The notes: generated by a model from the sequence alone, not told the origin. A DNA stretch of 54,932 nucleotides from Listeria fleischmannii subsp. fleischmannii LU2006-1 (GCF_000344175.1 NZ_ALWW01000014.1:1-54932), one strand, 5' to 3'. Shown: positions 1 through 12,261, counted from the stretch's first letter. Numbers and translations: made by a program.

Positions 1-330
1 TGGATTAATTATTTTTTTGTTAAAATTTATACAGAGAACTACTTAACAAGTTATACACAATTACATATGCTGTGGAAAACTTTTTTTAACAAGTGCATAA
101 GTTTGGGGATAAAATTTGAAAGTCCTTGCTATTCAAGCTTTTTTTTGATAATATATCATGTGTTGAAGAGAAAATAAATTGGGGAAAACTAAACTTATCC
201 ACAACTTTATTTAATATTGTGGATATTTTTTAAACAGGGTTGGGATATCTTTATCCACCGTTTTTTTATCTTGTGGATAAGTTCAACCTAAACTTTTTAT
301 TTTTATAAATATCGTAGAGGGGGGAGTTTT
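1..330. other. oriC: oriC, upstream DnaA-box cluster
   Basis: Gene-free region before dnaA. It holds several DnaA boxes in both orientations: TTATACACA at 51-59, TGTGGAAAA at 71-79, TTATCCACA at 195-203, TGTGGATAT at 218-226, TTATCCACC at 251-259 and TGTGGATAA at 272-280. A plausible dnaA promoter is TTGCTA (126-131), 17 bp, TAATAT (149-154). The layout, with box clusters on both sides of dnaA, matches the bipartite origin known from Bacillus. DnaA bound here would both initiate replication and repress dnaA. Confidence 0.9.
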
Positions 331-1680
331 TTGCAATCTATTGAAGATATTTGGTCTGATGTGCTACAAATTGTCCAAAAAAATATGAGTAAACCTAGTT
401 ATGATACATGGATGAAGTCGACAACAGCGCATTCGTTAGAAAATAATACCTTCATTATTTCAGCTCCTAATAATTTTGTACGTGATTGGCTTGAAAAAAG
501 TTATACACAATTCATTGCGAATATTTTACAAGATGTCACAGGTACACTATTTGAGATTCGTTTTATTGACGGGGAACAAGATGAAAATTTTGATTATAAA
601 CCTATTCCACCTAATCAAATTGCTTTAGATGAGAGTGATCCTGACAATACAAAACATATGTTAAATCCAAGATATATTTTTGATACTTTCGTTATTGGTT
701 CTGGAAATCGTTTTGCTCACGCAGCTTCTCTTGCTGTAGCTGAAGCACCTGCAAAAGCATATAATCCATTATTTATATACGGCGGTGTTGGTTTAGGAAA
801 AACTCACCTTATGCATGCAGTAGGACATTATGTGCAACAGCACAAAGAAAACGCCAATGTCATGTACTTATCAAGTGAAAAATTCACAAATGAATTTATT
901 AGTTCTATTCGGGATAATAAAACCGAAGAATTTCGGACAAAATACCGTAATGTAGACGTGTTACTCATTGATGATATCCAATTTTTAGCAGGGAAAGAAG
1001 GAACTCAAGAAGAGTTTTTCCATACATTTAACACACTTTATGATGAGCAAAAACAAATTATTATTTCAAGTGATCGCCCACCAAAAGAAATCCCAACATT
1101 AGAAGACCGCTTACGCTCTCGTTTTGAGTGGGGACTCATTACAGACATTACCCCACCGGATCTTGAAACCCGTATTGCCATTTTAAGAAAAAAAGCAAAA
1201 GCGGATGGACTTGATATTCCAAATGAAGTGATGCTCTATATTGCGAATCAAATTGATTCCAATATTAGAGAACTTGAAGGAGCACTTATTCGCGTTGTAG
1301 CCTATTCTTCCCTAGTGAATAAAGACATTACAGCTGGTCTTGCCGCTGAGGCTTTAAAAGATATTATCCCTAACTCCAAATCAACTGTGATTACAATCAG
1401 TAGAATCCAAGAAGTTGTGGGCGAATATTTTCATGTGAAACTAGAAGACTTTAAAGCGAAAAAAAGAACAAAAAGTATCGCGTTTCCTAGACAAATCGCA
1501 ATGTATCTTTCACGCGAGCTTACAGATGCCTCACTTCCAAAAATAGGCGATGAATTCGGTGGTCGTGATCATACAACCGTTATTCATGCGCACGAAAAAA
1601 TTTCACAGCTTTTAAAAAGTGATCAGTCACTTAAAAATGATATTAATGAAATTGAAAAAAACTTACGTAAAAACGTATAA
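331..1680 (+). CDS. dnaA: Chromosomal replication initiator DnaA
   Basis: AAA+ ATPase that binds DnaA boxes and opens the origin. 449 residues, normal length. Domain I (helicase/SirA contact) covers about 1-85; the AAA+ module has Walker A GGVGLGKT at 151-158 and Walker B LLIDDIQF at 211-218; the C-terminal duplex-binding domain carries the DnaA signature GGRDHTTV at 410-417. The start is TTG, chosen because a strong purine-rich ribosome site (GAGGGGGGA) lies just upstream and the protein start MQSIEDIW fits the family. Flanked on both sides by DnaA boxes, so autoregulation is expected. First gene of the conserved dnaA-dnaN pair. Confidence 0.98.
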   Translation: MQSIEDIWSDVLQIVQKNMSKPSYDTWMKSTTAHSLENNTFIISAPNNFVRDWLEKSYTQFIANILQDVTGTLFEIRFIDGEQDENFDYKPIPPNQIALDESDPDNTKHMLNPRYIFDTFVIGSGNRFAHAASLAVAEAPAKAYNPLFIYGGVGLGKTHLMHAVGHYVQQHKENANVMYLSSEKFTNEFISSIRDNKTEEFRTKYRNVDVLLIDDIQFLAGKEGTQEEFFHTFNTLYDEQKQIIISSDRPPKEIPTLEDRLRSRFEWGLITDITPPDLETRIAILRKKAKADGLDIPNEVMLYIANQIDSNIRELEGALIRVVAYSSLVNKDITAGLAAEALKDIIPNSKSTVITISRIQEVVGEYFHVKLEDFKAKKRTKSIAFPRQIAMYLSRELTDASLPKIGDEFGGRDHTTVIHAHEKISQLLKSDQSLKNDINEIEKNLRKNV

Positions 1681-1870
1681 AAAGATAATTGACTGATGTG
1701 AATATGTGGACAACTGAAACTTACTTATCAACATCTTATCAACATGTGGAAAACTTTCTAGAAACATGCCTTTTTATACTTATCCACATATTCACAGTGC
1801 CTATTACTATTACTACGATTTTTTATTAATTAATTAAAGCTTTTTCAAAAAATGATGATGGGGGATTTTT
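1681..1870. other. oriC: oriC, unwinding region between dnaA and dnaN
   Basis: DnaA boxes TGTGGACAA (1705-1713), TGTGGAAAA (1745-1753) and TTATCCACA (1780-1788) are followed by a weaker box around TTCACAGTG. Immediately after comes CTATTACTATTACTA (1801-1815). Read on the complementary strand this is 3'-GAT-AAT-GAT-AAT-GAT, the DnaA-trio pattern described for the Bacillus subtilis unwinding element. An AT-rich run with TTAATTAATTAA (about 1826-1840) follows. This is where I place strand opening. Confidence 0.85.
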
Positions 1871-3016
1871 ATGAAATTTGTTATTAGACGTGACCGTTTA
1901 GTTCAAGCTGTAAATGAAGTAACACGGGCCATTACCTCAAGAACAACTATTCCAATTTTAACGGGAATCAAAATGATGGTAAATGATGAGGGCGTTACTT
2001 TAACAGGTAGTGATTCTGATATTTCAATCGAAGCCTTTATTCCACTTATTGAAAATGATGAAGTGGTTGTAGAAGTAGAATCATTTGGTGGTATTGTGCT
2101 TCAATCAAAATATTTTGGAGACATTGTACGACGTTTACCTGATGAAAATGTAGAAATTGAAGTAACAACAAACAATCAAACGACGATTCGTTCCGGTCAA
2201 GCCTTTTTTACACTTAATGGTTTAGATGTGCTAGAGTACCCTAAACTGCCAGAAGTATCGGATGGTAAAAAAATTCGCATTCCAATTAATGTACTTAAAA
2301 ATATTATTCGTCAAACCGTTTTTGCGGTTTCTGCTATTGAAGTTAGACCTGTACTTACAGGGGTTAATTGGATTATTAAAAATAATACGTTAACTGCGGT
2401 TGCGACAGATAGTCACCGACTTGCGTTACGCGAAATTCCACTTGAATCTGAAATTAATGAAGAATATAATATTGTAATTCCAGGGAAAAGTTTAGCGGAA
2501 TTAAATAAAATTTTAGATGATGCGACTGAATCCATCGAAATGGTATTAGCCAATAATCAAATTTTATTTAAATTAAAAGATTTACTGTTTTATTCCAGAC
2601 TTTTAGAAGGCAGTTATCCTGATACGTCTCGCTTAATTCCAACTGACACAAAATCTGAGCTTGTGATTAATGCAAAAGCTTTCTTACAAGCGATTGATCG
2701 GGCTTCCTTACTTGCACGAGAAAATCGAAATAATGTGATAAAGTTAACCACACTTGAAAATGGGCAAGTGGAAGTTTCTTCTAACTCTCCAGAAATTGGA
2801 AATGTTTCTGAAAAACTATTTAGCCAAAGTTTCACAGGTGAAGAACTAAAAATTTCGTTTAATGGTAAATATATGATGGATGCACTGCGCGCTTTCGAAG
2901 GTGATGATATCCAAGTTTCTTTTGCTGGAACCATGCGGCCTTTTGTTATTCGACCAAAAGATGCAGCCAATCCAAATGAAATTTTACAATTGATTACACC
3001 TGTTCGTACGTATTAA
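1871..3016 (+). CDS. dnaN: DNA polymerase III beta sliding clamp
   Basis: Ring-shaped processivity clamp that tethers the replicative polymerase; acts as a head-to-tail dimer. 381 residues, the usual length, with three repeated clamp folds. Typical beta-clamp sequence includes IPILTGIKM near the N terminus and a conserved C-terminal stretch ending LITPVRTY. ATG start with GGGGGAT ribosome site. It follows dnaA across the oriC unwinding region and is closed by a strong hairpin, so the dnaA-dnaN unit ends here. The minus-strand reading frame inside it is a shadow. Confidence 0.98.
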   Translation: MKFVIRRDRLVQAVNEVTRAITSRTTIPILTGIKMMVNDEGVTLTGSDSDISIEAFIPLIENDEVVVEVESFGGIVLQSKYFGDIVRRLPDENVEIEVTTNNQTTIRSGQAFFTLNGLDVLEYPKLPEVSDGKKIRIPINVLKNIIRQTVFAVSAIEVRPVLTGVNWIIKNNTLTAVATDSHRLALREIPLESEINEEYNIVIPGKSLAELNKILDDATESIEMVLANNQILFKLKDLLFYSRLLEGSYPDTSRLIPTDTKSELVINAKAFLQAIDRASLLARENRNNVIKLTTLENGQVEVSSNSPEIGNVSEKLFSQSFTGEELKISFNGKYMMDALRAFEGDDIQVSFAGTMRPFVIRPKDAANPNEILQLITPVRTY

Positions 3017-3020
3017 TTAT

Positions 3021-3046
3021 AAACCCACCTATTTTGGTGGGTTTTC
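3021..3046 (+). terminator. Intrinsic terminator after dnaN
   Basis: Stem AAACCCACC / GGTGGGTTT with a 6-nt loop, followed by T-rich sequence, five bases after the dnaN stop codon. Confidence 0.85.
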
Positions 3047-3068
3047 TTATTGATGAGGTGTTTACGTT

Positions 3069-4421
3069 TTGATAAAAGACATGACAAAAGGAAATCCTAC
3101 CAAATTAATTTTTTATTTTGCAATGCCAATGCTCTTAGGAAATTTAGTACAACAACTTTACATTATGATTGATGCAGTAATTGTTGGAAAATTTGTGAGT
3201 GTTGATGCACTGGCCGCTGTAGGTTCAACTGGTGCCATTAATTTTTTTATGATTTCTCTTATTATCGGCTTAATGAGTGGAATTGCAGTCGTAGTTGCCC
3301 AGTACTTTGGATTCCAAGATTACAATAAATTAAAAGATGTAATTGCAACCGCTTCAATTGCCGTTTTTGTAACAGGCATTATTTTCACCATTTTAGGTTT
3401 GGTCTTAGCTAAACCATTACTCATACTACTTCGCACACCTGAAAATATTATGGATGATGCAACTGTTTTTTTAACCACCCTATTTATCGGAATTTTACCG
3501 ATGAGCCTATACAATGGTGTTTCCGCGATTTTAAGAGCGCTTGGAAACTCAATTACACCACTACTCTTTCTCATTTTTTCATCCCTGATGAATATCGTTT
3601 TAGATTTTGTTTTTGTTGTCTGGATGAACTACGGCGTGCAAGGTGCAGCATGGGCAACCGTTCTTTCACAAGTTATCGCGGCCATGCTTTGCTTGTATTA
3701 TGGCTATAAACATGTACCTTACATGCGAATAGAACGCCAAAGATTTAAAATACATAAACCACTTTTGAAGGAAATGATTCGTATTGGTTTGCCTTCAGGG
3801 CTTCAAGGTGCTTTCATCTCCATCGGGAATATGGCCATTCAAAGTTTAATTAACGGCTTTGGGGCAACAGTCGTAGCTGCCTATACCGCTGCCAGCCGAA
3901 TTGACTCCCTCACCTATCAACCAGGAATAGCTTTTGGCGCAGCCTCTTCCACATTTGCCGCACAAAACGTTGGAGCAGGAAAGTTAGATCGTGTTAAAAA
4001 AGGGTTTTGGTCGGGCATTAAAGTTGTCACCATAACAAGTTTGATTATTACAATTATCGTTCAGCTTTTCGCTAAACAATTTTTGCTTCTTTTTGTAGAC
4101 GGAAAAGAAAAAGAAGTTATTGAAATTGGAATGGGCTATTTGCTTATCGTTTCTCTGTTTTACGTGGTCGTTGGCATCTTATTTGTTGTTCGAGAAACAC
4201 TCCGCGGGACAGGTGATGCTCTTGTGCCACTCATGATGGGTATTTTTGAACTCGTTTCGAGACTTGTTATTGGCTTTGCTCTTTCTAAAATCATGGGATA
4301 TCAAGGTTTATGGTGGGCTACTCCGGTTGCATGGGTAACAGCTACGGCACTTGGACTTTGGCGCTACAAATCGGGTGCTTGGCAAAGAAAAGCAGTTATA
4401 CGAAAAAACAATGAAAGCTAA
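3069..4421 (+). CDS. MATE family multidrug/cation efflux transporter
   Basis: Integral membrane antiporter of the MATE/NorM-DinF type, expected to export cationic compounds using an ion gradient. About 450 residues with about 12 hydrophobic segments in two homologous halves, beginning MIKDMTKGNPTKLIFYFAMP, typical of this family. I chose the TTG start because GATGAGGTG lies 8-10 bases ahead; an in-frame ATG four codons further in is the alternative. In L. monocytogenes a MATE gene occupies the same place between dnaN and yaaA. Substrate cannot be told from sequence. Confidence 0.9.
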   Translation: MIKDMTKGNPTKLIFYFAMPMLLGNLVQQLYIMIDAVIVGKFVSVDALAAVGSTGAINFFMISLIIGLMSGIAVVVAQYFGFQDYNKLKDVIATASIAVFVTGIIFTILGLVLAKPLLILLRTPENIMDDATVFLTTLFIGILPMSLYNGVSAILRALGNSITPLLFLIFSSLMNIVLDFVFVVWMNYGVQGAAWATVLSQVIAAMLCLYYGYKHVPYMRIERQRFKIHKPLLKEMIRIGLPSGLQGAFISIGNMAIQSLINGFGATVVAAYTAASRIDSLTYQPGIAFGAASSTFAAQNVGAGKLDRVKKGFWSGIKVVTITSLIITIIVQLFAKQFLLLFVDGKEKEVIEIGMGYLLIVSLFYVVVGILFVVRETLRGTGDALVPLMMGIFELVSRLVIGFALSKIMGYQGLWWATPVAWVTATALGLWRYKSGAWQRKAVIRKNNES

Positions 4422-4446
4422 AAAACGTCACAGAAGGCGTTTTTTT
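4421..4446 (+). terminator. Probable weak terminator after MATE gene
   Basis: Short stem AAAAACG / CGTTTTT with a 10-nt loop and a T run. It starts at the last base of the stop codon. Weak stem, so moderate confidence. Confidence 0.5.
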
Positions 4447-4585
4447 TAGTTTTTTAATAAATAATATCCCCCCACTAGAAATAGTAAAAAAAGCTATAAT
4501 TGGGTTATATGAAAATAAACTTTGTAATTATGTCTAAAGTTTAGTAAAATAGAAGGTAGAGATAAAAAAGATTGGGTGTGAAAAA

Positions 4586-4807
4586 TTGGCTAATGTAATA
4601 ACGATTGACCGTGAATTTGTGACACTCGGGCAACTGCTGCAAATGCTTGATGTTGTAAGCACTGGTGGGATGGCGAAAGCGTTCTTAAGCGAACATCCGA
4701 TATATGTGAACGGCGAGCAGGATAATAGACGTGGGAGAAAACTGAGAAATGGTGATGTCGTACTCATTCCTGGAAAAGGAAAAGTAAAAATTGAACAGGC
4801 ATCTTAA
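4586..4807 (+). CDS. yaaA: S4-domain protein YaaA
   Basis: Small RNA-binding protein of 73 residues, the S4-like YaaA family that sits between dnaN and recF in many Firmicutes. The S4 fold is visible from FVTLGQLLQMLDVVSTGGMA through PIYVNGEQDNRRGRKLRNGDVV, close to the YaaA consensus. A TTG start gives MANVIT; ATG is not available near the ribosome site. recF begins 12 bases after the stop, so the two are probably co-transcribed. Its exact role is not established; involvement with ribosome assembly has been proposed for relatives. Confidence 0.93.
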   Translation: MANVITIDREFVTLGQLLQMLDVVSTGGMAKAFLSEHPIYVNGEQDNRRGRKLRNGDVVLIPGKGKVKIEQAS

Positions 4808-4819
4808 TGGTGTAAAAAC

Positions 4820-5926
4820 ATGCATTTAGAAAATATTGTTTTACGAAATTTTCGGAATTACGAAGAGTTATCACTCGATTTCGCCCCTACTGTCAATGTT
4901 TTTCTTGGTGAAAATGCGCAAGGGAAAACCAATTTGCTTGAGGCCATTTTAATTTTAGCTTTAGCGAAATCACACCGAACCACGAATGATAAAGATTTTA
5001 TTGAATGGAATAAAGATGCGGCAAAAATTGAAGGTCGAATTATGAAGCATGGTCAAAGCGTACCACTCGAACTTACAATTTCTAGTAAAGGTAAAAAGGC
5101 AAAAGTAAATCATTTGGAGCAAAAAAAATTGAGCCAATATGTGGGAAATTTAAATGTGGTCATGTTTGCGCCTGAAGATTTATCGCTTGTAAAAGGCGCG
5201 CCTAACGTTCGTCGCCGATTTTTAAATATGGAAATTGGACAAATGCAACCTGTTTATTTACACGATTTAAGTGTATACCAGCGAATTTTACACCAGCGAA
5301 ATCAATTTTTAAAACGTGCTCAAATAAAGAAAAGTTATGATACAGTGATGCTTGATATTTTGACGGAGCAATTTGCGGAAGTGGCGGTTCGCCTCACTGA
5401 ACGGCGTGATGCGTTTATTAGAAAATTGGAAAGTTATGCAGCACCTATTCATCATGATATTTCAAGAGGACTTGAAACGCTAGAAATTTTGTATCAACCT
5501 TCCGTTACGCTAGCTCAAGAAGGAGATTCCATCCAAGCTTTAATCGAAAAAATGAAAACGATTCGGCAGAGAGAAATCGACCGAGGTGTAACACTTATTG
5601 GACCACATCGGGATGATTCTCTATTTTATGTTAATGGGCAAAATGTACAAGTATTCGGCTCTCAAGGGCAACAACGAACAACGGCGCTATCTATTAAGCT
5701 TGCTGAAATTGATTTAATTCATGAGGAAACAAATGAATACCCTTTGCTCCTTCTGGATGATGTTTTAAGTGAACTGGATGACTTTAGACAGTCACATTTG
5801 CTTAATGCGATTGAAGGAAAGGTACAAACTTTTGTTACGACGACGAGTGTTAGTGGGATTAATCACGATACTTTAACGAAAGCCAAAACGTATATGGTGG
5901 AACAAGGTCATATAAAGAAATCCTAA
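4820..5926 (+). CDS. recF: DNA replication and repair protein RecF
   Basis: SMC-like ATPase that helps load RecA at single-strand gaps together with RecO and RecR. 368 residues, normal. Walker [10 protein letters not shown] at 30-38; ABC signature region [18 protein letters not shown] and Walker [13 protein letters not shown] near the C terminus are intact. Follows yaaA by 12 bases and precedes gyrB, the conserved order in Bacillales. Confidence 0.97.
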   Translation: MHLENIVLRNFRNYEELSLDFAPTVNVFLGENAQGKTNLLEAILILALAKSHRTTNDKDFIEWNKDAAKIEGRIMKHGQSVPLELTISSKGKKAKVNHLEQKKLSQYVGNLNVVMFAPEDLSLVKGAPNVRRRFLNMEIGQMQPVYLHDLSVYQRILHQRNQFLKRAQIKKSYDTVMLDILTEQFAEVAVRLTERRDAFIRKLESYAAPIHHDISRGLETLEILYQPSVTLAQEGDSIQALIEKMKTIRQREIDRGVTLIGPHRDDSLFYVNGQNVQVFGSQGQQRTTALSIKLAEIDLIHEETNEYPLLLLDDVLSELDDFRQSHLLNAIEGKVQTFVTTTSVSGINHDTLTKAKTYMVEQGHIKKS

Positions 5927-5934
5927 TTTAAGGT

Positions 5935-5943
5935 TGATATAAT
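5935..5943 (+). promoter_or_regulatory. Extended -10 promoter for gyrB
   Basis: TG-A-TATAAT (TATAAT at 5938-5943), an extended -10 element in the short gap between recF and gyrB. No good -35 is needed for this class. Placement about 30 bases before the gyrB start supports separate gyrB transcription. Confidence 0.6.
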
Positions 5944-5975
5944 TTTAGAAATAAAGAAAGTGCGGTGGAACTTAA

Positions 5976-7914
<1,939 letters not shown>

Positions 7915-7917
7915 ATT

Positions 7918-7931
7918 ATTTCCCGGGAAAT
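7918..7931. other. Noc-binding site between gyrB and gyrA
   Basis: Exact match to the 14-bp Noc consensus ATTTCCCGGGAAAT, centred in a larger perfect 22-bp palindrome (7914-7935). Noc is the nucleoid occlusion protein of Bacillales that blocks septum formation over DNA. No T tract follows, so I do not read it as a terminator. Confidence 0.8.
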
Positions 7932-7975
7932 AATTGGAATATGCTTGACAAACGGAAAGGGAGGTTTCGCTTAAA

Positions 7976-10495
7976 ATGGCAGAAACACCAAATCAAAGAA
8001 TAACTGAAGTGAATCTAAATAAAGAAATGCGGACATCATTCCTCGATTATGCTATGAGTGTTATCGTGGCACGTGCACTTCCAGATGTTCGTGATGGTTT
8101 AAAACCCGTTCATCGTCGTATTTTATATGCGATGAACGACTTAGGGATGACTTCTGATAAGGCTTATAAAAAATCCGCACGTATTGTCGGCGAAGTAATT
8201 GGTAAATATCATCCTCATGGTGATACAGCTGTTTATTTCACAATGGTTCGTATGGCGCAAGATTTTAGTTATCGTAACATGCTAGTAGACGGTCACGGAA
8301 ACTTTGGATCAGTCGATGGTGATATGGCTGCGGCTATGCGTTACACAGAAGCAAGAATGTCTAAAATTTCAATGGAACTTTTAAGAGATATTAATAAGGA
8401 CACAATTGATTATGTAGATAATTATGACGGATCTGAAAAAGAACCAGTCATTTTACCTGCTCGTTTCCCTAACTTGTTAGTGAATGGTTCTTCGGGTATT
8501 GCTGTAGGGATGGCAACGAATATTCCTACTCACCACCTTGGTGAGGTTATTGACGGAGTTCTAGCGCTTAGTCACGATCCAGAAATTACAATTCGTGATT
8601 TAATGGAACATATTCCAGGACCTGACTTCCCTACTGCTGGTATGATTATGGGACGTAGTGGTATTCGTCGTGCTTATGAAACAGGCCGTGGATCCATAAC
8701 TGTTCGTGCACGCGTTGATATTGAAACCAAAACAAATGGTAAAGAAACAATTGTAATTACAGAACTACCTTACCAAGTAAATAAAGCTCGTTTGATTGAA
8801 CGAATTGCTGAATTAGCGCGTGAAAAGAAAATTGACGGAATTACAGATTTAAATGATGAATCAGACCGTTCTGGTATGCGAATTGTTATTGAAGTCCGTC
8901 GTGATATTAGTGCAAGCGTAATCGTGAATAATCTTTATAAAATGACGGCACTTCAAACAACATTTGGTATTAACATGCTTGCTTTAGTTAATAATCATCC
9001 AAAAGTTTTAAATTTGAAAGAGATTTTATATCACTATTTAGAACATCAAAAGGTTGTCATTCGACGTCGTACGGAATTTGAACTTCGTAAAGCAGAAGCA
9101 CGTGCCCACATTTTGGAAGGTTTGCGTATAGCGCTCGACAATATTGATGCCGTGATTCAACTTATTCGTAGTTCAAAAACTACTGAGGCGGCTAAAGAAG
9201 GTTTAATGACACAATTTAGTCTTTCAGATAAACAAGCACAAGCTATCTTGGATATGCGTTTGCAACGTTTAACTGGTTTAGAACGTGAAAAAATTGAAGA
9301 AGAATATCAAAATCTAATTGCGTTAATTACAGATTTAAAAGCTATTTTAGCGGATGAAGAACGTATTTTAGAAATTATTCGTGAAGAATTAGAAGAAATT
9401 AAATTGAAATATGCGGATAAACGCCGTACAGAAATTTTAACGGGAGACCTTGTTAGTATTGAAGACGAGGATTTAATCCCAGAAGAAGAAGTTGCGGTGA
9501 CTTTAACGAAACGTGGTTATATCAAACGATTACCACTTTCAACGTATAGAAGTCAGCGTCGTGGTGGTCGTGGTGTTCAAGGTATGTCGACACATGAAGA
9601 TGATTTTGTAGAACATCTTGTCGCTACAAGTACGCATGACACCCTACTTTTCTTTACTAATACAGGGAAAGTTTATCGTGCAAAAGGCTATGAAATTCCA
9701 GAGTACGGACGCACAGCAAAAGGAATTCCAATCATCAATTTACTCGGAATTGAAAGTCAAGAACAAGTCAATGCTGTAATTAATTTAAGTGAGTTTACTG
9801 ATGACAGCTATTTATTCTTTACGACGAAACATGGTGTTGTAAAACGAACGACACTTTCACAATTTGCGAAGATTCGTCAAAGCGGGTTGCGTGCGGTTGA
9901 ACTTCGTGAAAATGATGAATTGATTTCTGTTCAAATGACGGATGGCCATAAAAATATGATTATTGCTACAAAAGACGGTCAATCCATTTACTTCCCAGAA
10001 GATAATATTCGTGTAATGGGTCGAACCGCAGCCGGAGTTCGTGGTATTCGTCTTCGTTCTGATGATGAAGTTATTGGTATGGAAATTCTTGAAGATGATG
10101 AAAAAGTTCTTGTGGTAACGGAAAATGGTTACGGAAAACAAACAGCTGCTGAACAGTATCCACTTCGTAATCGTGGTGGTATGGGTGTGAAGACGGTTTC
10201 TATTACTGAGAAAAATGGACGTCTCGTCGCAATGAAAACAGTCACTGGTGAGGAAGATATTATGCTAATGACAGTTAGCGGTGTACTCATTCGTTTTGAA
10301 GTTGATACAGTTTCTCAAACAGGACGTAGCGCTATGGGAGTGAAATTAATTCGCCTAGATGAGGATGAAAAAGTAGCCACAGTAGCTAAAGTTCCAAAAG
10401 AAGATGAAGAAGAAGAGCTAGAAGATGACCCGCAAGTATTAAAAACGGAAGTTCCAGATGAGAGCTTTGAAGAGGGTCCAAGCGACGATTTATAA
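7976..10495 (+). CDS. gyrA: DNA gyrase subunit A
   Basis: DNA cleavage and rejoining subunit of gyrase. 839 residues. The catalytic tyrosine lies in AMRYTEARM (about residue 124). The six C-terminal beta-pinwheel blades follow from about residue 500, including the GyrA-box region [14 protein letters not shown], and the tail is acidic. ATG start with AAAGGGAGG ribosome site. The quinolone-determining region reads [10 protein letters not shown], i.e. Thr84 and Phe88, where most Firmicutes have Ser and Glu. It follows gyrB after 61 bases and ends at a strong terminator. Confidence 0.97.
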   Translation: MAETPNQRITEVNLNKEMRTSFLDYAMSVIVARALPDVRDGLKPVHRRILYAMNDLGMTSDKAYKKSARIVGEVIGKYHPHGDTAVYFTMVRMAQDFSYRNMLVDGHGNFGSVDGDMAAAMRYTEARMSKISMELLRDINKDTIDYVDNYDGSEKEPVILPARFPNLLVNGSSGIAVGMATNIPTHHLGEVIDGVLALSHDPEITIRDLMEHIPGPDFPTAGMIMGRSGIRRAYETGRGSITVRARVDIETKTNGKETIVITELPYQVNKARLIERIAELAREKKIDGITDLNDESDRSGMRIVIEVRRDISASVIVNNLYKMTALQTTFGINMLALVNNHPKVLNLKEILYHYLEHQKVVIRRRTEFELRKAEARAHILEGLRIALDNIDAVIQLIRSSKTTEAAKEGLMTQFSLSDKQAQAILDMRLQRLTGLEREKIEEEYQNLIALITDLKAILADEERILEIIREELEEIKLKYADKRRTEILTGDLVSIEDEDLIPEEEVAVTLTKRGYIKRLPLSTYRSQRRGGRGVQGMSTHEDDFVEHLVATSTHDTLLFFTNTGKVYRAKGYEIPEYGRTAKGIPIINLLGIESQEQVNAVINLSEFTDDSYLFFTTKHGVVKRTTLSQFAKIRQSGLRAVELRENDELISVQMTDGHKNMIIATKDGQSIYFPEDNIRVMGRTAAGVRGIRLRSDDEVIGMEILEDDEKVLVVTENGYGKQTAAEQYPLRNRGGMGVKTVSITEKNGRLVAMKTVTGEEDIMLMTVSGVLIRFEVDTVSQTGRSAMGVKLIRLDEDEKVATVAKVPKEDEEEELEDDPQVLKTEVPDESFEEGPSDDL

Positions 10496-10502
10496 AAGTG
10501 GT

Positions 10503-10543
10503 AAGTTCCAAGTAAGTTTAACTTACTTGGAACTTTTTTTTTT
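10503..10543 (+). terminator. Strong terminator after gyrA
   Basis: 15-bp perfect stem AAGTTCCAAGTAAGT / ACTTACTTGGAACTT with a 3-nt loop and a run of nine or more T. Confidence 0.95.
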
Positions 10544-10569
10544 GCAGATATTGAAAAAAAATTGATAAA

Positions 10570-10584
10570 TGATTATGATTATCA
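10570..10584. promoter_or_regulatory. Candidate Fur box
   Basis: TGATTATGATTATCA matches the 7-1-7 Fur motif TGATAATNATTATCA at 14 of 15 positions. It lies 53 bases before the TctA-like cassette, so iron- or metal-dependent control of that cassette is possible. Low-complexity AT sequence makes chance matches fairly common. Confidence 0.45.
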
Positions 10585-10636
10585 GTAGCAGTTTGAAAAC
10601 CTCAATTGCAATTTATTTTGGAAAGCAGGAAAAAGA

Positions 10637-10891
10637 ATGACTAAAAAGAAAGAAGAAGCTCAAAATGTTGAAATTTGGGCAGATCTTGTTCATATAAAAG
10701 ATTTAATTATCGCCATACTTATTTGCGTTATTTTTACAATGGGTGGTTATTTTATCGCACCTAATAAAGCTCCAATGCCCTTATTTTTTGGCTTAGGTGG
10801 AGCAATTATAGGGTTTATTATTTCAAGTATTATCATTAAACCCAAGCGCATTTTAAAAGAAATCGATGAAACGGAGGAAAATCAAAAATGA
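10637..10891 (+). CDS. Small membrane protein, partner of TctA-like gene
   Basis: 84 residues with two predicted membrane segments: about 24-42 (LIIAILICVIFTMGGYFIA) and about 48-66 (PLFFGLGGAIIGFIISSII), with charged ends. It overlaps the next gene by four bases (ATGA), so the pair is translationally coupled. In tripartite tricarboxylate (TTT) transporters a small membrane subunit TctB accompanies the large TctA subunit; position and topology fit, but with two rather than four spans it is shorter than typical TctB. I infer a subunit role; I do not recognise the family directly. Confidence 0.6.
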   Translation: MTKKKEEAQNVEIWADLVHIKDLIIAILICVIFTMGGYFIAPNKAPMPLFFGLGGAIIGFIISSIIIKPKRILKEIDETEENQK

Positions 10892-12240
10892 CTATTCAAC
10901 TCGTCATCGAAATGATTTTAGCTTCCGTTTTAGCCGCTGGTATTTATACAATTATTGGGATTGCTCCTGGAACTGATGAAACAGCCGTTTTAGCACCTGT
11001 GACACTTGCCCTCGTTCTATTAGGCGTTTCTCCGATGGTTGTGCTCGCTTTTTTTGTGTCGGCTGTCGTAACACTAAATTTAACAGATGCGGTCCCTGTG
11101 GCCGTTGCAGGGACTCCAGGCGGCGTTATGGCCTCGCCTATGGTTCCATATGGATTAACATTAAAAAAAGCAGGACAGTCTGTCATAGGAATTCGAAAAA
11201 TGGCGTCAGGTGCCGCTATCGGAACCATTATTGCGGTGCCCGTTAGTTTAGCCCTTGCCACACTACTCGCTCCACTCTCCGAAGTCATTACAAAATATGC
11301 AGCGCCCGTCTTCTTTGTCGGGGCCATCTTCTTAGCACTTATGAGTAAAAATAAAATACTCTCGATTTTAGCTATCTTACCCTTCGGTTTGTTAATTGAA
11401 GGACTACGTTATTTGTACTGGGGAATTGGCGCCATCCCAGAAGAAAAAACGATTACGATTTCTTTTTTTCTTGGAATTACCATTGGGCCAATGATTTTTA
11501 GCATCCTATCCTTACTTAACAAAGATTATCGTAGTACGCTCAAAAAACATTCAAAAAGGGAAATTACGATTGCAAACGTTGGCAAACAAAAAGGATTTCC
11601 TAATCCATTTAAAGTGTTAACGAAACAAGAATCATGGGCCACCATTGGGACTTCACTTGCTGGATGTTTTACCTTTTTTATGAGTCCAGTTGGCATGACT
11701 GTTTTGTTTGGAGAAGGCGTTGTAAGTCGTGTAAAGGATCCCATTAAAAAGGCTAAAATTGCGTTAGCGAGTATGGAAGGCCTTGCCCATTCTACTTACT
11801 TAGCTGGACTTTTAATTCCGTTAATTGCACTTGGAGTGCCCCTTTCTCCTGTTGCAATTGGACCAGCAAATCCGCTATTTAACGCCCCGCCTGTTTTTAC
11901 CTTAGATAAAAATATGCACCATCTTTTATCAATGTCAGAATTTACTGCAGCGACAATTATCGGTTCTGTAGTGGGACTTGGACTAACATATTATGTTATC
12001 ATGAAGTATTCCCAACAAATTTGTCGTTTTGTATTCAAGTACATCCCACATGAAGCCATTTTAGGTTTATTTATCGCACTTGTGATGATGTTAAGTTACA
12101 TGGATGGCGGTTTTATAAATATGGCGGGAGTTTTACTTGTAGCAATTGTTTCAGGAGCTTTAAGCCGACTTGGAATAAATTTTGGCGTGCTCTTTATGAC
12201 GCTTTACGCAGCGCCGTGGATTGTTACAACATTATTTTAA
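10888..12240 (+). CDS. TctA-like integral membrane transporter
   Basis: 450 residues, about 11-12 hydrophobic segments. The N-terminal GIYTIIGIAPGTDETAVLAP resembles the TctA pattern G-x-x-P-G followed by P, and a second similar loop (TPGGVMASPMVPYGLTLKKAG) fits the conserved loop of TctA/DUF112 proteins. TTT systems import carboxylates with a periplasmic or lipoprotein binding subunit, TctC; none is encoded nearby. Substrate is unknown; it may work without a binding protein, or with one elsewhere. This pair lies between gyrA and the mevalonate genes, where L. monocytogenes EGD-e has, from memory, cls and a speG-like gene. Confidence 0.65.
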   Translation: MTIQLVIEMILASVLAAGIYTIIGIAPGTDETAVLAPVTLALVLLGVSPMVVLAFFVSAVVTLNLTDAVPVAVAGTPGGVMASPMVPYGLTLKKAGQSVIGIRKMASGAAIGTIIAVPVSLALATLLAPLSEVITKYAAPVFFVGAIFLALMSKNKILSILAILPFGLLIEGLRYLYWGIGAIPEEKTITISFFLGITIGPMIFSILSLLNKDYRSTLKKHSKREITIANVGKQKGFPNPFKVLTKQESWATIGTSLAGCFTFFMSPVGMTVLFGEGVVSRVKDPIKKAKIALASMEGLAHSTYLAGLLIPLIALGVPLSPVAIGPANPLFNAPPVFTLDKNMHHLLSMSEFTAATIIGSVVGLGLTYYVIMKYSQQICRFVFKYIPHEAILGLFIALVMMLSYMDGGFINMAGVLLVAIVSGALSRLGINFGVLFMTLYAAPWIVTTLF

Positions 12241-12261
12241 TGTAGGAAGGAATGGAGCCGA

